A stretch of 64,000 nucleotides of DNA from Ktedonobacter robiniae (GTDB lineage Bacteria; Chloroflexota; Ktedonobacteria; Ktedonobacterales; Ktedonobacteraceae), in assembly GCF_016587375.1 (NCBI RefSeq), contig NZ_BNJG01000001.1:3974001-4038000 (forward strand), given 5' to 3'. Below, piece by piece: positions 25,614 to 34,558 of the stretch. Below the pieces are notes generated by a model. That model was not told the origin of the DNA, searched no databases, and saw only the letters and a list, made by a program, of their open reading frames with translations. Numbering within the stretch: the stretch's first letter is position 1; the number at the start of each line of letters is the position of its first letter. The position numbers and the translations under genes were made by a program.

Positions 25614-26591
25614 TTAGTTTGGATAGAAACAGGCTGCCGCTTGTTCTCCGCGTCCGACTGGCTGCAATACCGGAAGTTCCTTCAAACAGCGGCTCTGCGC
25701 CCGAGGGCAGCGTGGAGCATATGGACACCCGACGGGCGGGTTCGCGAGGTCAGGTGGCTGACCGGCGATAGGTGTGAGTCGGGAGCCACGCCCCTCGTCG
25801 AGGCGGGGAATCGATCTGAGTAGGCCGATGGTATAGGGATGGGCAGGGCTTTCAAAGATCTGCTTGACCGGGGCTGACTCTACGACATGGCCCGCGTACA
25901 TTACGTTCACATATTGGCAGGTGCCTGCGACCACACCCAGGTCATGGGTAATAAGCATGACGGCTGTGCCAAACTCCTGCGAGAGACCCTTCATCAGTTC
26001 CAGCACCTGGGCCTGAATGGTCACGTCAAGAGCGGTTGTTGGCTCGTCTGCGATGAGCAACTGGGGATTACAGGCGAGGGCGATAGCGATCATGACGCGT
26101 TGGCGCATGCCACCACTAAACTCGTGGGGATAGTTCTTCGCGCGGCGCTTCGCGTCAGGGATACGCACCAGGTCAAGCATCTCAACCGAGCGTTTCCAGG
26201 CCTGGTCATTGGTGACATCTTTTCTATGGCGTTTGACCGTCTCAGCAATCTGGTAACCCACGGTGAAAACCGGGTTGAGAGAGGTCATGGGGTCCTGGAA
26301 GATCATGGAGATTTTGCTGCCGCGCAGGTCGGTCAACTCGCCCATGTCTTTGTCCAGAATATTTTCGCCATTAAAGTTGATCTCGCCACCCACGATCTTG
26401 CCAGGAGGGTTGGCGACCAGGCGCATGATAGAGAGCGCGGTGACACTCTTACCACAGCCGCTCTCGCCCACGACGCCGAGTGTCTGGCCTGGTTTGATAG
26501 AGAAGGACACATCGTCTACGGCCTTCACCACTCCACTGCGCGTAAAAAAGTAGGTTTTGAGGTTTTTTACATCCAACAAATTGGCTGTCAT
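25614..26591 (-). CDS. dppD: Peptide ABC transporter ATP-binding protein (DppD/OppD type)
   Basis: A 325-aa partner ATPase. Walker A is GESGCGKSVTALS, signature SGGMRQRVMIA, Walker B LLIADEPTTALD and switch His ITHDLG. The C-terminal Cys-rich tail (CPYAPRCPRAQSRC) is conserved. The two ATPases share the usual DppD/DppF split. It lies 20 nt downstream of the permease gene. Confidence 0.93.
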   Translation of the reverse strand: MTANLLDVKNLKTYFFTRSGVVKAVDDVSFSIKPGQTLGVVGESGCGKSVTALSIMRLVANPPGKIVGGEINFNGENILDKDMGELTDLRGSKISMIFQDPMTSLNPVFTVGYQIAETVKRHRKDVTNDQAWKRSVEMLDLVRIPDAKRRAKNYPHEFSGGMRQRVMIAIALACNPQLLIADEPTTALDVTIQAQVLELMKGLSQEFGTAVMLITHDLGVVAGTCQYVNVMYAGHVVESAPVKQIFESPAHPYTIGLLRSIPRLDEGRGSRLTPIAGQPPDLANPPVGCPYAPRCPRAQSRCLKELPVLQPVGRGEQAAACFYPN

Positions 26592-26610
26592 CGTTATGTT
26601 ACTCCGCTAA

Positions 26611-27699
26611 CTAGTCTTTAGATCGTGGATCGAAGGCGTCACGCAGGCCATCACCCAGGAACGAGAAGCTCAAGACGATAATTGTAAGCACAATTGAGGG
26701 CAACAGGACTTCCCAAGGATGCGTATCGACCAGGTTAGAGGCATCATTAATCATCAGACCGATGCTGGAGCCAGGAGGCTGTACACCCAGGCCCAGGTAG
26801 CTGAGACCGGCCTCGTTGATAATGGTCGAACCCAGGTCCAGAGTGACCTGCACAATAACGATGCTAAACAGGTTGGGAACGATGTGCCGGACGATGATGT
26901 TCCAGTCAGTGGTACCCATGGTGCGGGCGGCTTCCACAAACTGCTGTTCGCGCAACTGGAGGGTCAGGCCACGAACCTGGCGCGCCATGAAGGGCCAGCC
27001 GACCAGGGCCAGGGCCATCGAGACCAGCACGAGGCGTGCATTGCCGTTTGCGCCCACGAGTGGAATATGACTGAAGGTTGCATCTGCCGAAGAGCCGAAA
27101 ATACCGGCGAGCAGGATAGTGAAGAGCAAGCCCGGGAAGGCGAACATAATATCGGTAAAGCGGGCCAATAGCTGGTCAATCCACCCGCCATAGAAGCCAG
27201 CGAGGATACCTACGGCCAGGCCAAGCACGACTGTAATGATCTCAACGATGATCGCGACAGCGATGGAGATCAACATACCCGCCATCAGGCGTGCAAAGAG
27301 GTCGCGGCCCACACTATCGGTACCGAGCAAGTATTGGCCTGAAGGATTCTCATCCTGGCGATCCAATTCCTGGTGGAAGGGATCATGATACTGCTGAGGG
27401 CTGATATTGCCATAGGTGGTGCTGTTATAGGTACCACCAACATGTTGGTAGATAACTGGACCAATAAGGGGCAAGATGATAAAAAAGATGAGGAACGCCA
27501 GGCTGATCATAGCGCGTTTGTCACGGCGCAGGCGGCGCATGGAATCCTGGAAAGGCGTCGGCGACTTTTTAGGTTGCCGAATATCGGGCTGGATTCCATC
27601 CTTGCCCGTTGTTTCGACCGCGTACTCACTCTCCATTGGCATGGCTGTGTCAGGCGCTATCATACCAGGGGAGGCATTGTTCTTGTCTCTTGTTTCCAT
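26611..27699 (-). CDS. dppC: Peptide ABC transporter permease (DppC/OppC type)
   Basis: A 362-aa inner-membrane permease. A charged N-terminal arm of about 60 residues precedes the first membrane helix (AMISLAFLIFFIILPLIGP). The ATPase-coupling EAA loop is EAARTMGTTDWNIIVRHIVPN, and LLGTDSVGRDLFARLM is the family hallmark. About six membrane helices are seen. AGGAG precedes the start. Confidence 0.92.
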   Translation of the reverse strand: METRDKNNASPGMIAPDTAMPMESEYAVETTGKDGIQPDIRQPKKSPTPFQDSMRRLRRDKRAMISLAFLIFFIILPLIGPVIYQHVGGTYNSTTYGNISPQQYHDPFHQELDRQDENPSGQYLLGTDSVGRDLFARLMAGMLISIAVAIIVEIITVVLGLAVGILAGFYGGWIDQLLARFTDIMFAFPGLLFTILLAGIFGSSADATFSHIPLVGANGNARLVLVSMALALVGWPFMARQVRGLTLQLREQQFVEAARTMGTTDWNIIVRHIVPNLFSIVIVQVTLDLGSTIINEAGLSYLGLGVQPPGSSIGLMINDASNLVDTHPWEVLLPSIVLTIIVLSFSFLGDGLRDAFDPRSKD

Positions 27700-27719
27700 A
27701 TTCTAGTGTCTCCTGTCTC

Positions 27720-28679
27720 CTACTCGGCTTTGATGCGGGGATCAACCAACGTATAGAAAATATCCGACAAAAGGTTGCCGGACACAACACAGGTCGCGAA
27801 TAGGACGGTAGTAGCTTGAATGACCGGATAATCACGGTCCGTCACCGCCTGCAAACCGGCAGAGCCGATTCCAGGAATGTTGAAGATTTGCTCAATGAAG
27901 AAGGCACCCGCTACAATGGTACCAATTGCCAGGCCAAGCACAGTCATGATTGGGATCAGTGTGTTGCGGAAGGCATGACGGTACACAACCGCACCCTCAT
28001 GCAGGCCCTTGGCACGCGCAGTACGGACATAGTCCTGGCGTAGAACCTCTAACATGGTGGTGCGAGTCAGACGGGCATAGAAAGCAAAGCCAAGAGCCGC
28101 GAAGATGATCACAGGCACGATTTTGTATTGGATATCACTCCAATTGTAGCTCCACACTGTTCCCCAGTTGGCTACGGGCCAGGGGTAGCCCGTTACCTTG
28201 TCGAGCCAGACAATGAGAACCTGTGCGAAGATGGCAAGAATAAAGGCTGGAAGGGCCCAGAAAATCAGCGACGTTCCCATGATCAGGGTGTCAAGCCAGG
28301 TATTGGCTTTGAGAGCCGCGACAATTCCTGTCGGAATACCCAGGAGCAACGTCAGCGTTAAGGCCCATATTCCCAGTTCAGTTGAGGCGGGGATTCCCTG
28401 GAGGATGATCTCCGAGACTGGGCGTCCTTGTGTATGGAATGAGTAGCCAAAATCGAGATGGAACAGACCACTGAGGAAGTTCCAATACTGTTGATACCAG
28501 GGTAGATCAAGGCCGTACTGATGCTTTAGCTGGGCATACAGCACAGGATCTTGGTGCTGGCCTAAAAGTGCTCTGATGGGATCGCCTGGAGCCAAATAGC
28601 CGAAAATGAATGTGATGAAAGTCACGGCGAGAATCACAAAGACGAGCCCTATTAGCCGCTTTACGAGGAATTGAACCAT
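27720..28679 (-). CDS. dppB: Peptide ABC transporter permease (DppB/OppB type)
   Basis: A 319-aa inner-membrane permease that forms the channel with DppC. The opening MVQFLVKRLIGLVFVILAV and the PGDPIRALLG block are standard, and the EAA loop is TARAKGLHEGAVVYRHAFRN. About six membrane helices are seen. It is the first gene of the transporter operon; a near-consensus promoter lies 170 nt upstream. Confidence 0.93.
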   Translation of the reverse strand: MVQFLVKRLIGLVFVILAVTFITFIFGYLAPGDPIRALLGQHQDPVLYAQLKHQYGLDLPWYQQYWNFLSGLFHLDFGYSFHTQGRPVSEIILQGIPASTELGIWALTLTLLLGIPTGIVAALKANTWLDTLIMGTSLIFWALPAFILAIFAQVLIVWLDKVTGYPWPVANWGTVWSYNWSDIQYKIVPVIIFAALGFAFYARLTRTTMLEVLRQDYVRTARAKGLHEGAVVYRHAFRNTLIPIMTVLGLAIGTIVAGAFFIEQIFNIPGIGSAGLQAVTDRDYPVIQATTVLFATCVVSGNLLSDIFYTLVDPRIKAE

Positions 28680-29570
28680 GTTGTACCCCTTACTCCCTAC
28701 TCGAGGTTTGGTGTTGCTAGGTTGACCACGATGGTCTTATGCGCAAATGCTAGATTTCTTGCTCATCGTACGATATCTATGAAACGGCACCTCTCCATAG
28801 ACGATCTCCGATTATAACTACCCATGCATGATCGTGGATAGATGCTGTCTATTGTAAGTTAGCCTGATGCGTATGTCAAGCGAGCCGTTTGAGATATGAG
28901 TGTAAGAAATGAGTAAGAGTGTAACCAGGGTGAGTGCGCTCGTACTGTAGTTGTAGCCGTCCTGCTCTATATGCAGTGCGTGCTACATTCCAGTGAAGAG
29001 GGATACATCACTCTTTTTCTAGTCGATTTGCCTCAACTGCTCATTCGTTCCGCATTCGGTCCCAGTTCCTGCGCCTTACCTCTGTTGCTTTTTTAGCGGC
29101 AACAAGGGTTTTTGGTGTATTGATAAAGTGCTTTATCATATTCTGAATGCAATTTATCAGGGTCCTGGTACTGTTCTTATTGTAAAAGGCGCGTTAAAAT
29201 GATCAGTTTCTATTGGTTTGAGTCGAGAGAAAAACCACTGCCTACGGATAAGCCTCTCTTCTTGTGCTTTCACTTTACACTACGCCGGAAGATGTCGAAT
29301 TCTCTCACAGAAGAAGACCATACAAGAGACAATCGGCAGAAAGACTTACAAGAACAGAACGCAGATGGCGGTCTACCAGCGTCTACTCTTGAGCTATTAT
29401 ATGTTATTGTGCGCCATGGAGACGCCGTTTCCATAGGAAGAGAAGGTCATAATGAACGTTCGGATGGCCCTTATTGTGTCTCCCTTCCTAATAGGACGTT
29501 TGTCTTATGTTGCAGGCATAGATGCTAGCTGAGAAATCCTCGTCATTTCAGTCATTATCTCATTAACTAC
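28680..29570. other. Long intergenic region upstream of dppB
   Basis: About 0.9 kb, AT-rich in the right half. It holds the dppB promoter. Short open frames (for example 29199-29528) lack ribosome sites and have implausible composition. I see nothing else I can support, although the length leaves room for a leader or small RNA. Confidence 0.5.
28851..28879 (-). promoter_or_regulatory. Near-consensus promoter of the peptide transporter operon
   Basis: Read on the minus strand: TTGACA (28879-28874), a 17-nt spacer and TACAAT (28856-28851). Transcription would begin near 28844, giving a leader of about 165 nt before dppB. Confidence 0.75.
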
Positions 29571-29631
29571 TTCTCCGAAACCCTGAGCGCGAAGCGCTAG
29601 GCACGCCAGTGACGTTGGGTTTCGGAATAAG
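29571..29631 (+). repeat. CCGAAACCC/GGGTTTCGG repeat element, copy A
   Basis: The simplest copy, about 60 nt. The outer arms CCGAAACCC and GGGTTTCGG pair, with an inner AGCGC-GAA-GCGCT hairpin and the conserved text GGCACGCCAGTGACGTT before the right arm. GAATAAG follows. It lies just downstream of the first solute-binding gene's terminator hairpin. Confidence 0.85.
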
Positions 29632-29644
29632 CTCTAAGAGGGAG

Positions 29645-29679
29645 ACAGGCCAGTGGGTAGATTCTACCCACTGGCCTGT
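29645..29679. terminator. Perfect 17-bp hairpin after solute-binding gene 1 (H8)
   Basis: Arms 29645-29661 and 29663-29679 match perfectly. It lies 30 nt downstream of the solute-binding gene on the minus strand; a CT-rich tail rather than a clean T-tract follows. Confidence 0.7.
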
Positions 29680-29708
29680 TTAAAGCGCTACTTACTGTGT
29701 AGAGAAGA

Positions 29709-31466
29709 CTACTTGTAAGTGTTGGTGTTGGCACAAGGAGAATCGCTGGTCTTGTAGATCTTAGACCAGTCCGCTGGCGGTACCAGACCCTGAGCGTTAT
29801 CGATAATACCCTTGACGCAGGGTTTGAGGACATAGGAGCTCTGGCGCTGCAACCTGGGAATCCAGGCGGCATCGTCGACGAGCTGCTGCTCAATCTGGTT
29901 GTACTGCGAGATGCGCTCAGCGTTGTTCTGATTGGCATCCGCGGTCGTCATCAGATTCTGGATCTGCTGCTCGGTGCTAGCGTTCTTCGACTGGTTCTCG
30001 CCAAAGTTGGTCTCATTGTAGGGGGAACCCTTACCAAAGAGGAGGGTGGTCCAGTCCTGAGGATCGGGATAGTCCGCGATCCAGGCAATGGCCCACATCT
30101 GAATACCCTTGGCATTGCCAGTGGCCGCAGAGGTATCGTCCAGGAGTTTATTGAAGTCCTCGTCGTTAATGGTGACGCTGACGCCCAGAGTATCCTTCCA
30201 CTGTTGCTGCACAAACTGGAATTCGTTCTTGGCTGTTTGCGAACCACCCGTGGCGACGGTCAGCGTAACCTGTGGGAAGTTCGCCGTAGTATAGTGCTCT
30301 TCCTGCATGCCTTGCTGGAAGAGCTGCTTGGCGAGATCCTTGTCGCCCTTGGTGCTGGTCACACCACCAGGTCCCTTCAAATTAGGATTGTAACCGGGCA
30401 TGCCCTGGGGAACAATATGGTTAGTTGGCAGGCGCGAACCCTTATAGATGTTCTGCGAAATGGTGTCTTTGTCGATGGCAAGGGCAAAGGCCTGGCGAAT
30501 CTTGATGTTGTTAAAGGGCTTCACCAGGAAGTTCAATGCGTAGTAGTCGATAGCCAACTCAGGGGCCTGGCGGAACTGCTTATTAGGCAGCGCACGTGCC
30601 TGGTCCAGGTTCGCGGTAGGAACACCAGCGGTATCGACCTGGTTGGATTGGTAGGCTTTATAGGTTGTCTGAGGATCTTTGTAGAAGGGGAAGACGACCT
30701 TTTTCAGCTGTGGCTTGGGACCCCAGTAGTTTTTATTGGGTATGAAGCTGACCTGCTGACCACTGACGTGCTTATCCAGGATGAAGGGACCCGAGCAGCC
30801 ACCCTCACCGAGGTGTTTCAGGAAATCGGTATCGCCATACTTCTCGACGAAGCTCTTCTCCACTACATAGGAGGTAGAGTAGGTCAGGGCATCGAGGAAG
30901 TACTGGGCTTTCTGCGTGGTCACGATCTTGACGGTTGAGGGATCAGGGGCGAAGAGGCTGTCATTAATCAGGGTTGGGATTTTCCCCGCGAAGCGCTTGT
31001 CCGAGTCCTTGACCAGGGCCAGGTAGGCGGGAGCGACGGTGGATTTGAGTTCGGGCTTGAGGGCGCGGTCAATGCTGAAGATCACGTCGTCGGCGGTGAT
31101 GGGGTTGCCATCACTAAACTTCAGCCCCTGGCGCAGGGTGAAGGTCCAGGTCAGACCATCGCTGGAGGTATTCCAGGTCTGCGCTAGTTCGCCGTATACC
31201 TTGAGGTTGTCGTCGAGTTGGACCAATCCCACGAACATCATATCCAATGCCGAGATAGATGCTGAGTCTGTAGAGAGGGCCGGATCGAGTGTGGCGACGT
31301 CGGAGAGTCCGCTGTCGGGGGAGACATAGATCTGCTTGTCATCGGAGAGCTTGTTGCTCGTCGCGGTGCTGTTGCCAGAGCTGCCGCCACAGGCGACGAT
31401 CAGCATAGCTAGTAGCACCAGGATCGCTGGTAAAAATTTACCAGCATGTTTCTTGCCAGGTTGCAT
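29709..31466 (-). CDS. Peptide ABC transporter solute-binding lipoprotein 1
   Basis: A 585-aa family 5 solute-binding protein that captures peptides outside the membrane. It has a lipoprotein signal peptide: KKHAGK, a hydrophobic stretch and the lipobox LIVAC followed by GGSSG. The SDGLTWTFTLRQGLKFSDG block is the family hallmark. AAGGAG lies 7 nt before the ATG at 31466. It is the same length as, and very similar to, the next paralogue upstream, indicating a recent duplication. It lies on the strand of the dppB-F operon and probably feeds it. Confidence 0.92.
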   Translation of the reverse strand: MQPGKKHAGKFLPAILVLLAMLIVACGGSSGNSTATSNKLSDDKQIYVSPDSGLSDVATLDPALSTDSASISALDMMFVGLVQLDDNLKVYGELAQTWNTSSDGLTWTFTLRQGLKFSDGNPITADDVIFSIDRALKPELKSTVAPAYLALVKDSDKRFAGKIPTLINDSLFAPDPSTVKIVTTQKAQYFLDALTYSTSYVVEKSFVEKYGDTDFLKHLGEGGCSGPFILDKHVSGQQVSFIPNKNYWGPKPQLKKVVFPFYKDPQTTYKAYQSNQVDTAGVPTANLDQARALPNKQFRQAPELAIDYYALNFLVKPFNNIKIRQAFALAIDKDTISQNIYKGSRLPTNHIVPQGMPGYNPNLKGPGGVTSTKGDKDLAKQLFQQGMQEEHYTTANFPQVTLTVATGGSQTAKNEFQFVQQQWKDTLGVSVTINDEDFNKLLDDTSAATGNAKGIQMWAIAWIADYPDPQDWTTLLFGKGSPYNETNFGENQSKNASTEQQIQNLMTTADANQNNAERISQYNQIEQQLVDDAAWIPRLQRQSSYVLKPCVKGIIDNAQGLVPPADWSKIYKTSDSPCANTNTYK

Positions 31467-31914
31467 GTAAATACTCCTTGTCCTAAGGATAGTACATACG
31501 AGCATTTCTATGAGCTGAGAACAGCTTCTTCGAAATGCATTTTATATAGGTAATGCCTGCTTGCTCCTGAAAGGGGTAAGAGAGCATATTACCTGCCTGG
31601 TGAAGGGTATTCTGTTGAGATGACTGCTTTGGCACCCGAATTCCTGGATAAAGAGAACCCTCTTCTTTTATGGGCTGTGAGCTATATTTGCGCGCAATGC
31701 AGATATTTTTTACTGTAAATAGAAATATGCGGGAAGCAATCGACTTATCTCTCTCTCTACTCACTTTACCTTTAAAGAAAGGTGAATTCTCTAAGTCGTT
31801 TGCTTTTGGATGTGGCTTTTGTCTTCACAAACATAACTCTTGTGTGTAATTACGTAAGCATAGTCATTAAATCTCTCACGAATTTACCACAATTTTGAGC
31901 TTTTTCCTTAGTAT
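31467..31914. other. AT-rich intergenic region between solute-binding genes
   Basis: About 450 bp, AT-rich. It presumably carries the promoter of solute-binding gene 1, but no convincing -35/-10 pair stands out. No gene is seen. Confidence 0.4.
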
Positions 31915-32085
31915 CTATATTTCGATAAATATTGATGCGGGAAGAAAGACATAGATTTGTTGATCGTCAGACGCTTTACCGCCATTGGTACAACTTCCCG
32001 AGCCGCCACAGGCGACAACGAGCATGGCAAGTAGTACCATGACAACAGGCAGAAACCAGCTAGCAAAAAGAGGGGAGCAAGCCAT
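31915..32085 (-). pseudogene. Remnant of a fourth solute-binding lipoprotein gene
   Basis: A 56-aa reading with a recognisable lipoprotein signal: FLPVVMVLLAMLVVACGGSG, then KASDDQQIYV, which matches KLSDDKQIYV just after the lipobox of the neighbouring full genes. It then breaks into FLPASIFIEI and a stop. Its apparent start lies inside the terminator hairpin of solute-binding gene 2 and has no ribosome site. It is best read as the 5' scar of a deleted paralogue. Confidence 0.75.
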
Positions 32086-32108
32086 ATATGGCCTGCTCCC
32101 CTCTTTTT
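32065..32108 (-). terminator. Hairpin terminator of solute-binding gene 2 (H17)
   Basis: A 19-bp stem (32065-32083 with 32090-32108) with a 6-nt loop and T-runs at both ends. The one mismatch becomes G-U in the minus-strand RNA, the strand of the gene it would terminate. Confidence 0.8.
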
Positions 32109-32178
32109 TGTGGGAAGAAGTGGCATGAGCGCCGCTCTTCCTCCCTTCGCTTAGCAGTTCTAACTTACAAGCCAGAAT

Positions 32179-33936
32179 TTACTTGTAGGAGTTGGTGTTG
32201 CCACAAGGAGAGTCACTTGTCTTGTAGATGTTGGCCCAGTCCCTTGGCGGAGTCAGCAACTGCGCATTGTCCACCACGCCCTTGACACAGGGTTTGAGGA
32301 CATAGGAGCTCTGGCGCTGGTCGATAGAGATCCAGGCGGTATCTTCGACGAGTTGCTGCTCGATCTTGTTGTACTGCGAGATGCGCTCAGCATTGTTCTG
32401 GTTGGCGTCGGCGGTGGGCATCAGATCCTGAATCTGCTGTTGGGTTGTGAGATCAGTAGGTTTGCCCAGGCCATAGTTGAAGTTATTGTTCGAGGAACCC
32501 TTGCCGAAGAGCAGGCTAGTCCAGTCCTGGGGATCGGGATAGTCGGCAATCCAGTCGAGCGCCCACATCTGCAATCCTTTGGGGTTGTTGACGGTGTTGG
32601 AGGAATCGTCAAGAATCTTGTTAAAGTCTTCGTCGTTGATATTGACCGTGACGCCTAGGGTATCTTTCCACTGCTGCTGCACAAACTCGAACTCATTCTT
32701 GGCGGATTGTGAACCACTGGTGGCTACAGTGAAGTTGATCGTTGGGAAGGTTGAAGCTGTCAGACCCTCTGCCTGTAAACCCTCCTGAAAGAGCTTCTTG
32801 GCCAGGTCCTTGTCGCCCTTGGTGCTGGTTACACCGGCCGGGCCTTTCAGGTCAGGGTTGTAACCTGGCATGCCTTGTGGAATGACGTGGTTAGAGGCGA
32901 TGCGTGCCCCCTTCCAGATATTCTGTGCGATAGTGTCCTTGTCGATGGCAAGGTCAAAGGCCTGGCGGATCTTAATGTTATCGAAGGGCTTCGCCATATA
33001 ATTCATCGTGATGTAGTCGATCGCAAGCGTGGGTGCCTGGCGGAACTGTTTGTTGGGGAAGGCACGAGCCTCGTCCAGGTTGGCGGTAGGTACACCAGCC
33101 TCGTCGATCTGGTTCGTCTTGTAGGCCTTGTAGGTTGTCTGTGGGTCCTTGTAGAAGGCAATGATGTACTTTTTGATCTGGGATTTAGGACCGTAATAGT
33201 TAGCATTAGGTACGAAGCTAATATACTGGCCCGGAAGGCGCTTATCCAGGATGAAGGGACCCGAGCAACCACCCTTATCAAGGTGCTTAAAGTACTCGGT
33301 GTCGCCATACTTCTGAATCAAGCTCTTCTCCACCACGTAGGAGGTAGAGTAGGTCAGGGCATCGAGGAAGTAGGCGGCTTTCCGGTTAGTGACGATCTTG
33401 ACAGTGGTTGGATCGGGAGCGAAGAGACTATCGTTGATCAGAGTCGGAATTTTTCCAGTGAAGCGCTTATCCGAGTCCTTCACCAGGGCCAGGTAAGAAG
33501 GGGCGACGGTGGATTTGAGCTCGGGCTTGAGAGCGCGGTCGATGCTGAAGATCACGTCGTCGGCGGTGATGGGGTTGCCATCGCTGAACTTCATTCCCTG
33601 GCGCAGGGTGAAGGTCCAGGTCAGGCCATCGCTGGAGGTGCTCCATTTCTCAGCCAGCTCGCCATATACCTTGAGGCTGTCGTCGAGCTGGACTAGGCCG
33701 GTGAACATCGTATCGATGGCGCCAATAGATTCCAGGTCGGTCGAGAGGGCCGGGTCGAGTGTGGCGACATCGGAGATGCCGCTGTAAGGGGTAACATAGA
33801 TCTGCTTGTCGTCGGAAAGTTTGCTGCCTGTGCTACTGGTACCAGAGTTGCCGCCGCCACAGGCGACGATCAACATGGCGAGCATGATAAACATGCCGGG
33901 TAAAAATTTACCTAAAAGCTTTTTGTTCGGCTTCAT
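32179..33936 (-). CDS. Peptide ABC transporter solute-binding lipoprotein 2
   Basis: A 585-aa family 5 solute-binding protein, closely related to copy 1 along its whole length. Signal peptide: MKPNKKLLGKFLPG followed by a hydrophobic stretch and the lipobox LIVAC GGGNSG. AAGGAG lies 9 nt before the ATG at 33936; the longer frame to 34020 is upstream sequence. Differences from copy 1 cluster in short blocks facing the presumed ligand cleft, so the peptide preference may differ, although this is inference. Confidence 0.92.
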   Translation of the reverse strand: MKPNKKLLGKFLPGMFIMLAMLIVACGGGNSGTSSTGSKLSDDKQIYVTPYSGISDVATLDPALSTDLESIGAIDTMFTGLVQLDDSLKVYGELAEKWSTSSDGLTWTFTLRQGMKFSDGNPITADDVIFSIDRALKPELKSTVAPSYLALVKDSDKRFTGKIPTLINDSLFAPDPTTVKIVTNRKAAYFLDALTYSTSYVVEKSLIQKYGDTEYFKHLDKGGCSGPFILDKRLPGQYISFVPNANYYGPKSQIKKYIIAFYKDPQTTYKAYKTNQIDEAGVPTANLDEARAFPNKQFRQAPTLAIDYITMNYMAKPFDNIKIRQAFDLAIDKDTIAQNIWKGARIASNHVIPQGMPGYNPDLKGPAGVTSTKGDKDLAKKLFQEGLQAEGLTASTFPTINFTVATSGSQSAKNEFEFVQQQWKDTLGVTVNINDEDFNKILDDSSNTVNNPKGLQMWALDWIADYPDPQDWTSLLFGKGSSNNNFNYGLGKPTDLTTQQQIQDLMPTADANQNNAERISQYNKIEQQLVEDTAWISIDQRQSSYVLKPCVKGVVDNAQLLTPPRDWANIYKTSDSPCGNTNSYK

Positions 33937-34465
33937 GTACGAAATCTCCTTGAACTGAAGAGCGAAAAGAAGATACGCCATAGAGCTATATAATAGCATA
34001 ACAAGCATTATATTCAGCATTGAATATTTTGCAAGTGACGCTATTTGCTCTAGAAAGATAGATTGCTAGTATACCTGCTTACAAGGTTAAAGCTAGAAAA
34101 TATATCCTCTTCTACAAAAAGAGCGCAAAGAGGAGTTTAGCCCAGAAAACAAATCTTATAGAAAGAGTCATTTTCTGTGCAGGTTACTTCTACTTAAGAG
34201 CAGATTGTGATTATTGAATACATGTATATATACGCCGGTGTTTTGCACAATCTCTCAGATTCCTTTAAGAAAAATCAAGCCCAAAAAGTTTTGCCTGATT
34301 TTTCCCTTTGATAAAGCGTTCAGAGCCGGAAAAGCGTAGAGGAGAGCAGGCCAGGCTGGCTCTTCTTTCTGGTGTTGCTCGCGTTTTATGGCCGAGACGA
34401 GGTGTGTACAGAGAAGGAGAGATGTGGGATCTCAAGCGATGTGCAGTAGCATGGAGCCGTGCATG
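33937..34465. other. AT-rich upstream region of solute-binding gene 2
   Basis: About 530 bp without a convincing gene. It holds a promoter-like pair (34007-34034) and an AT-rich inverted repeat (34269-34280 with 34293-34304) whose mismatch becomes G-U in minus-strand RNA. Confidence 0.5.
34007..34034 (-). promoter_or_regulatory. Putative promoter of solute-binding gene 2
   Basis: Read on the minus strand: TTGCAA (34034-34029), a 16-nt spacer and TATAAT (34012-34007), about 70 nt before the start codon. Confidence 0.5.
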
Positions 34466-34539
34466 GCACGATGCTACTAAAGTACGCGTCTACATATGAG
34501 GCTCCTCATATGTAGACGCGTACTTTAGTAGCATCGTGC
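34466..34539. repeat. Perfect 36-bp hairpin (H9)
   Basis: Arms 34466-34501 and 34504-34539 match perfectly; only 2 nt separate them. It lies just downstream of solute-binding gene 3 (minus strand). A 25-nt part of each arm is homologous to the hairpin at 2138-2213, with three compensated differences. Confidence 0.9.
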
Positions 34540-34558
34540 TTTAACTTGCAGCGTAAGC

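Noticed and set aside
29199..29528. A 109-aa open frame in the long gap upstream of dppB
   Set aside because: No ribosome site, composition unlike the neighbouring proteins, and no recognisable fold.
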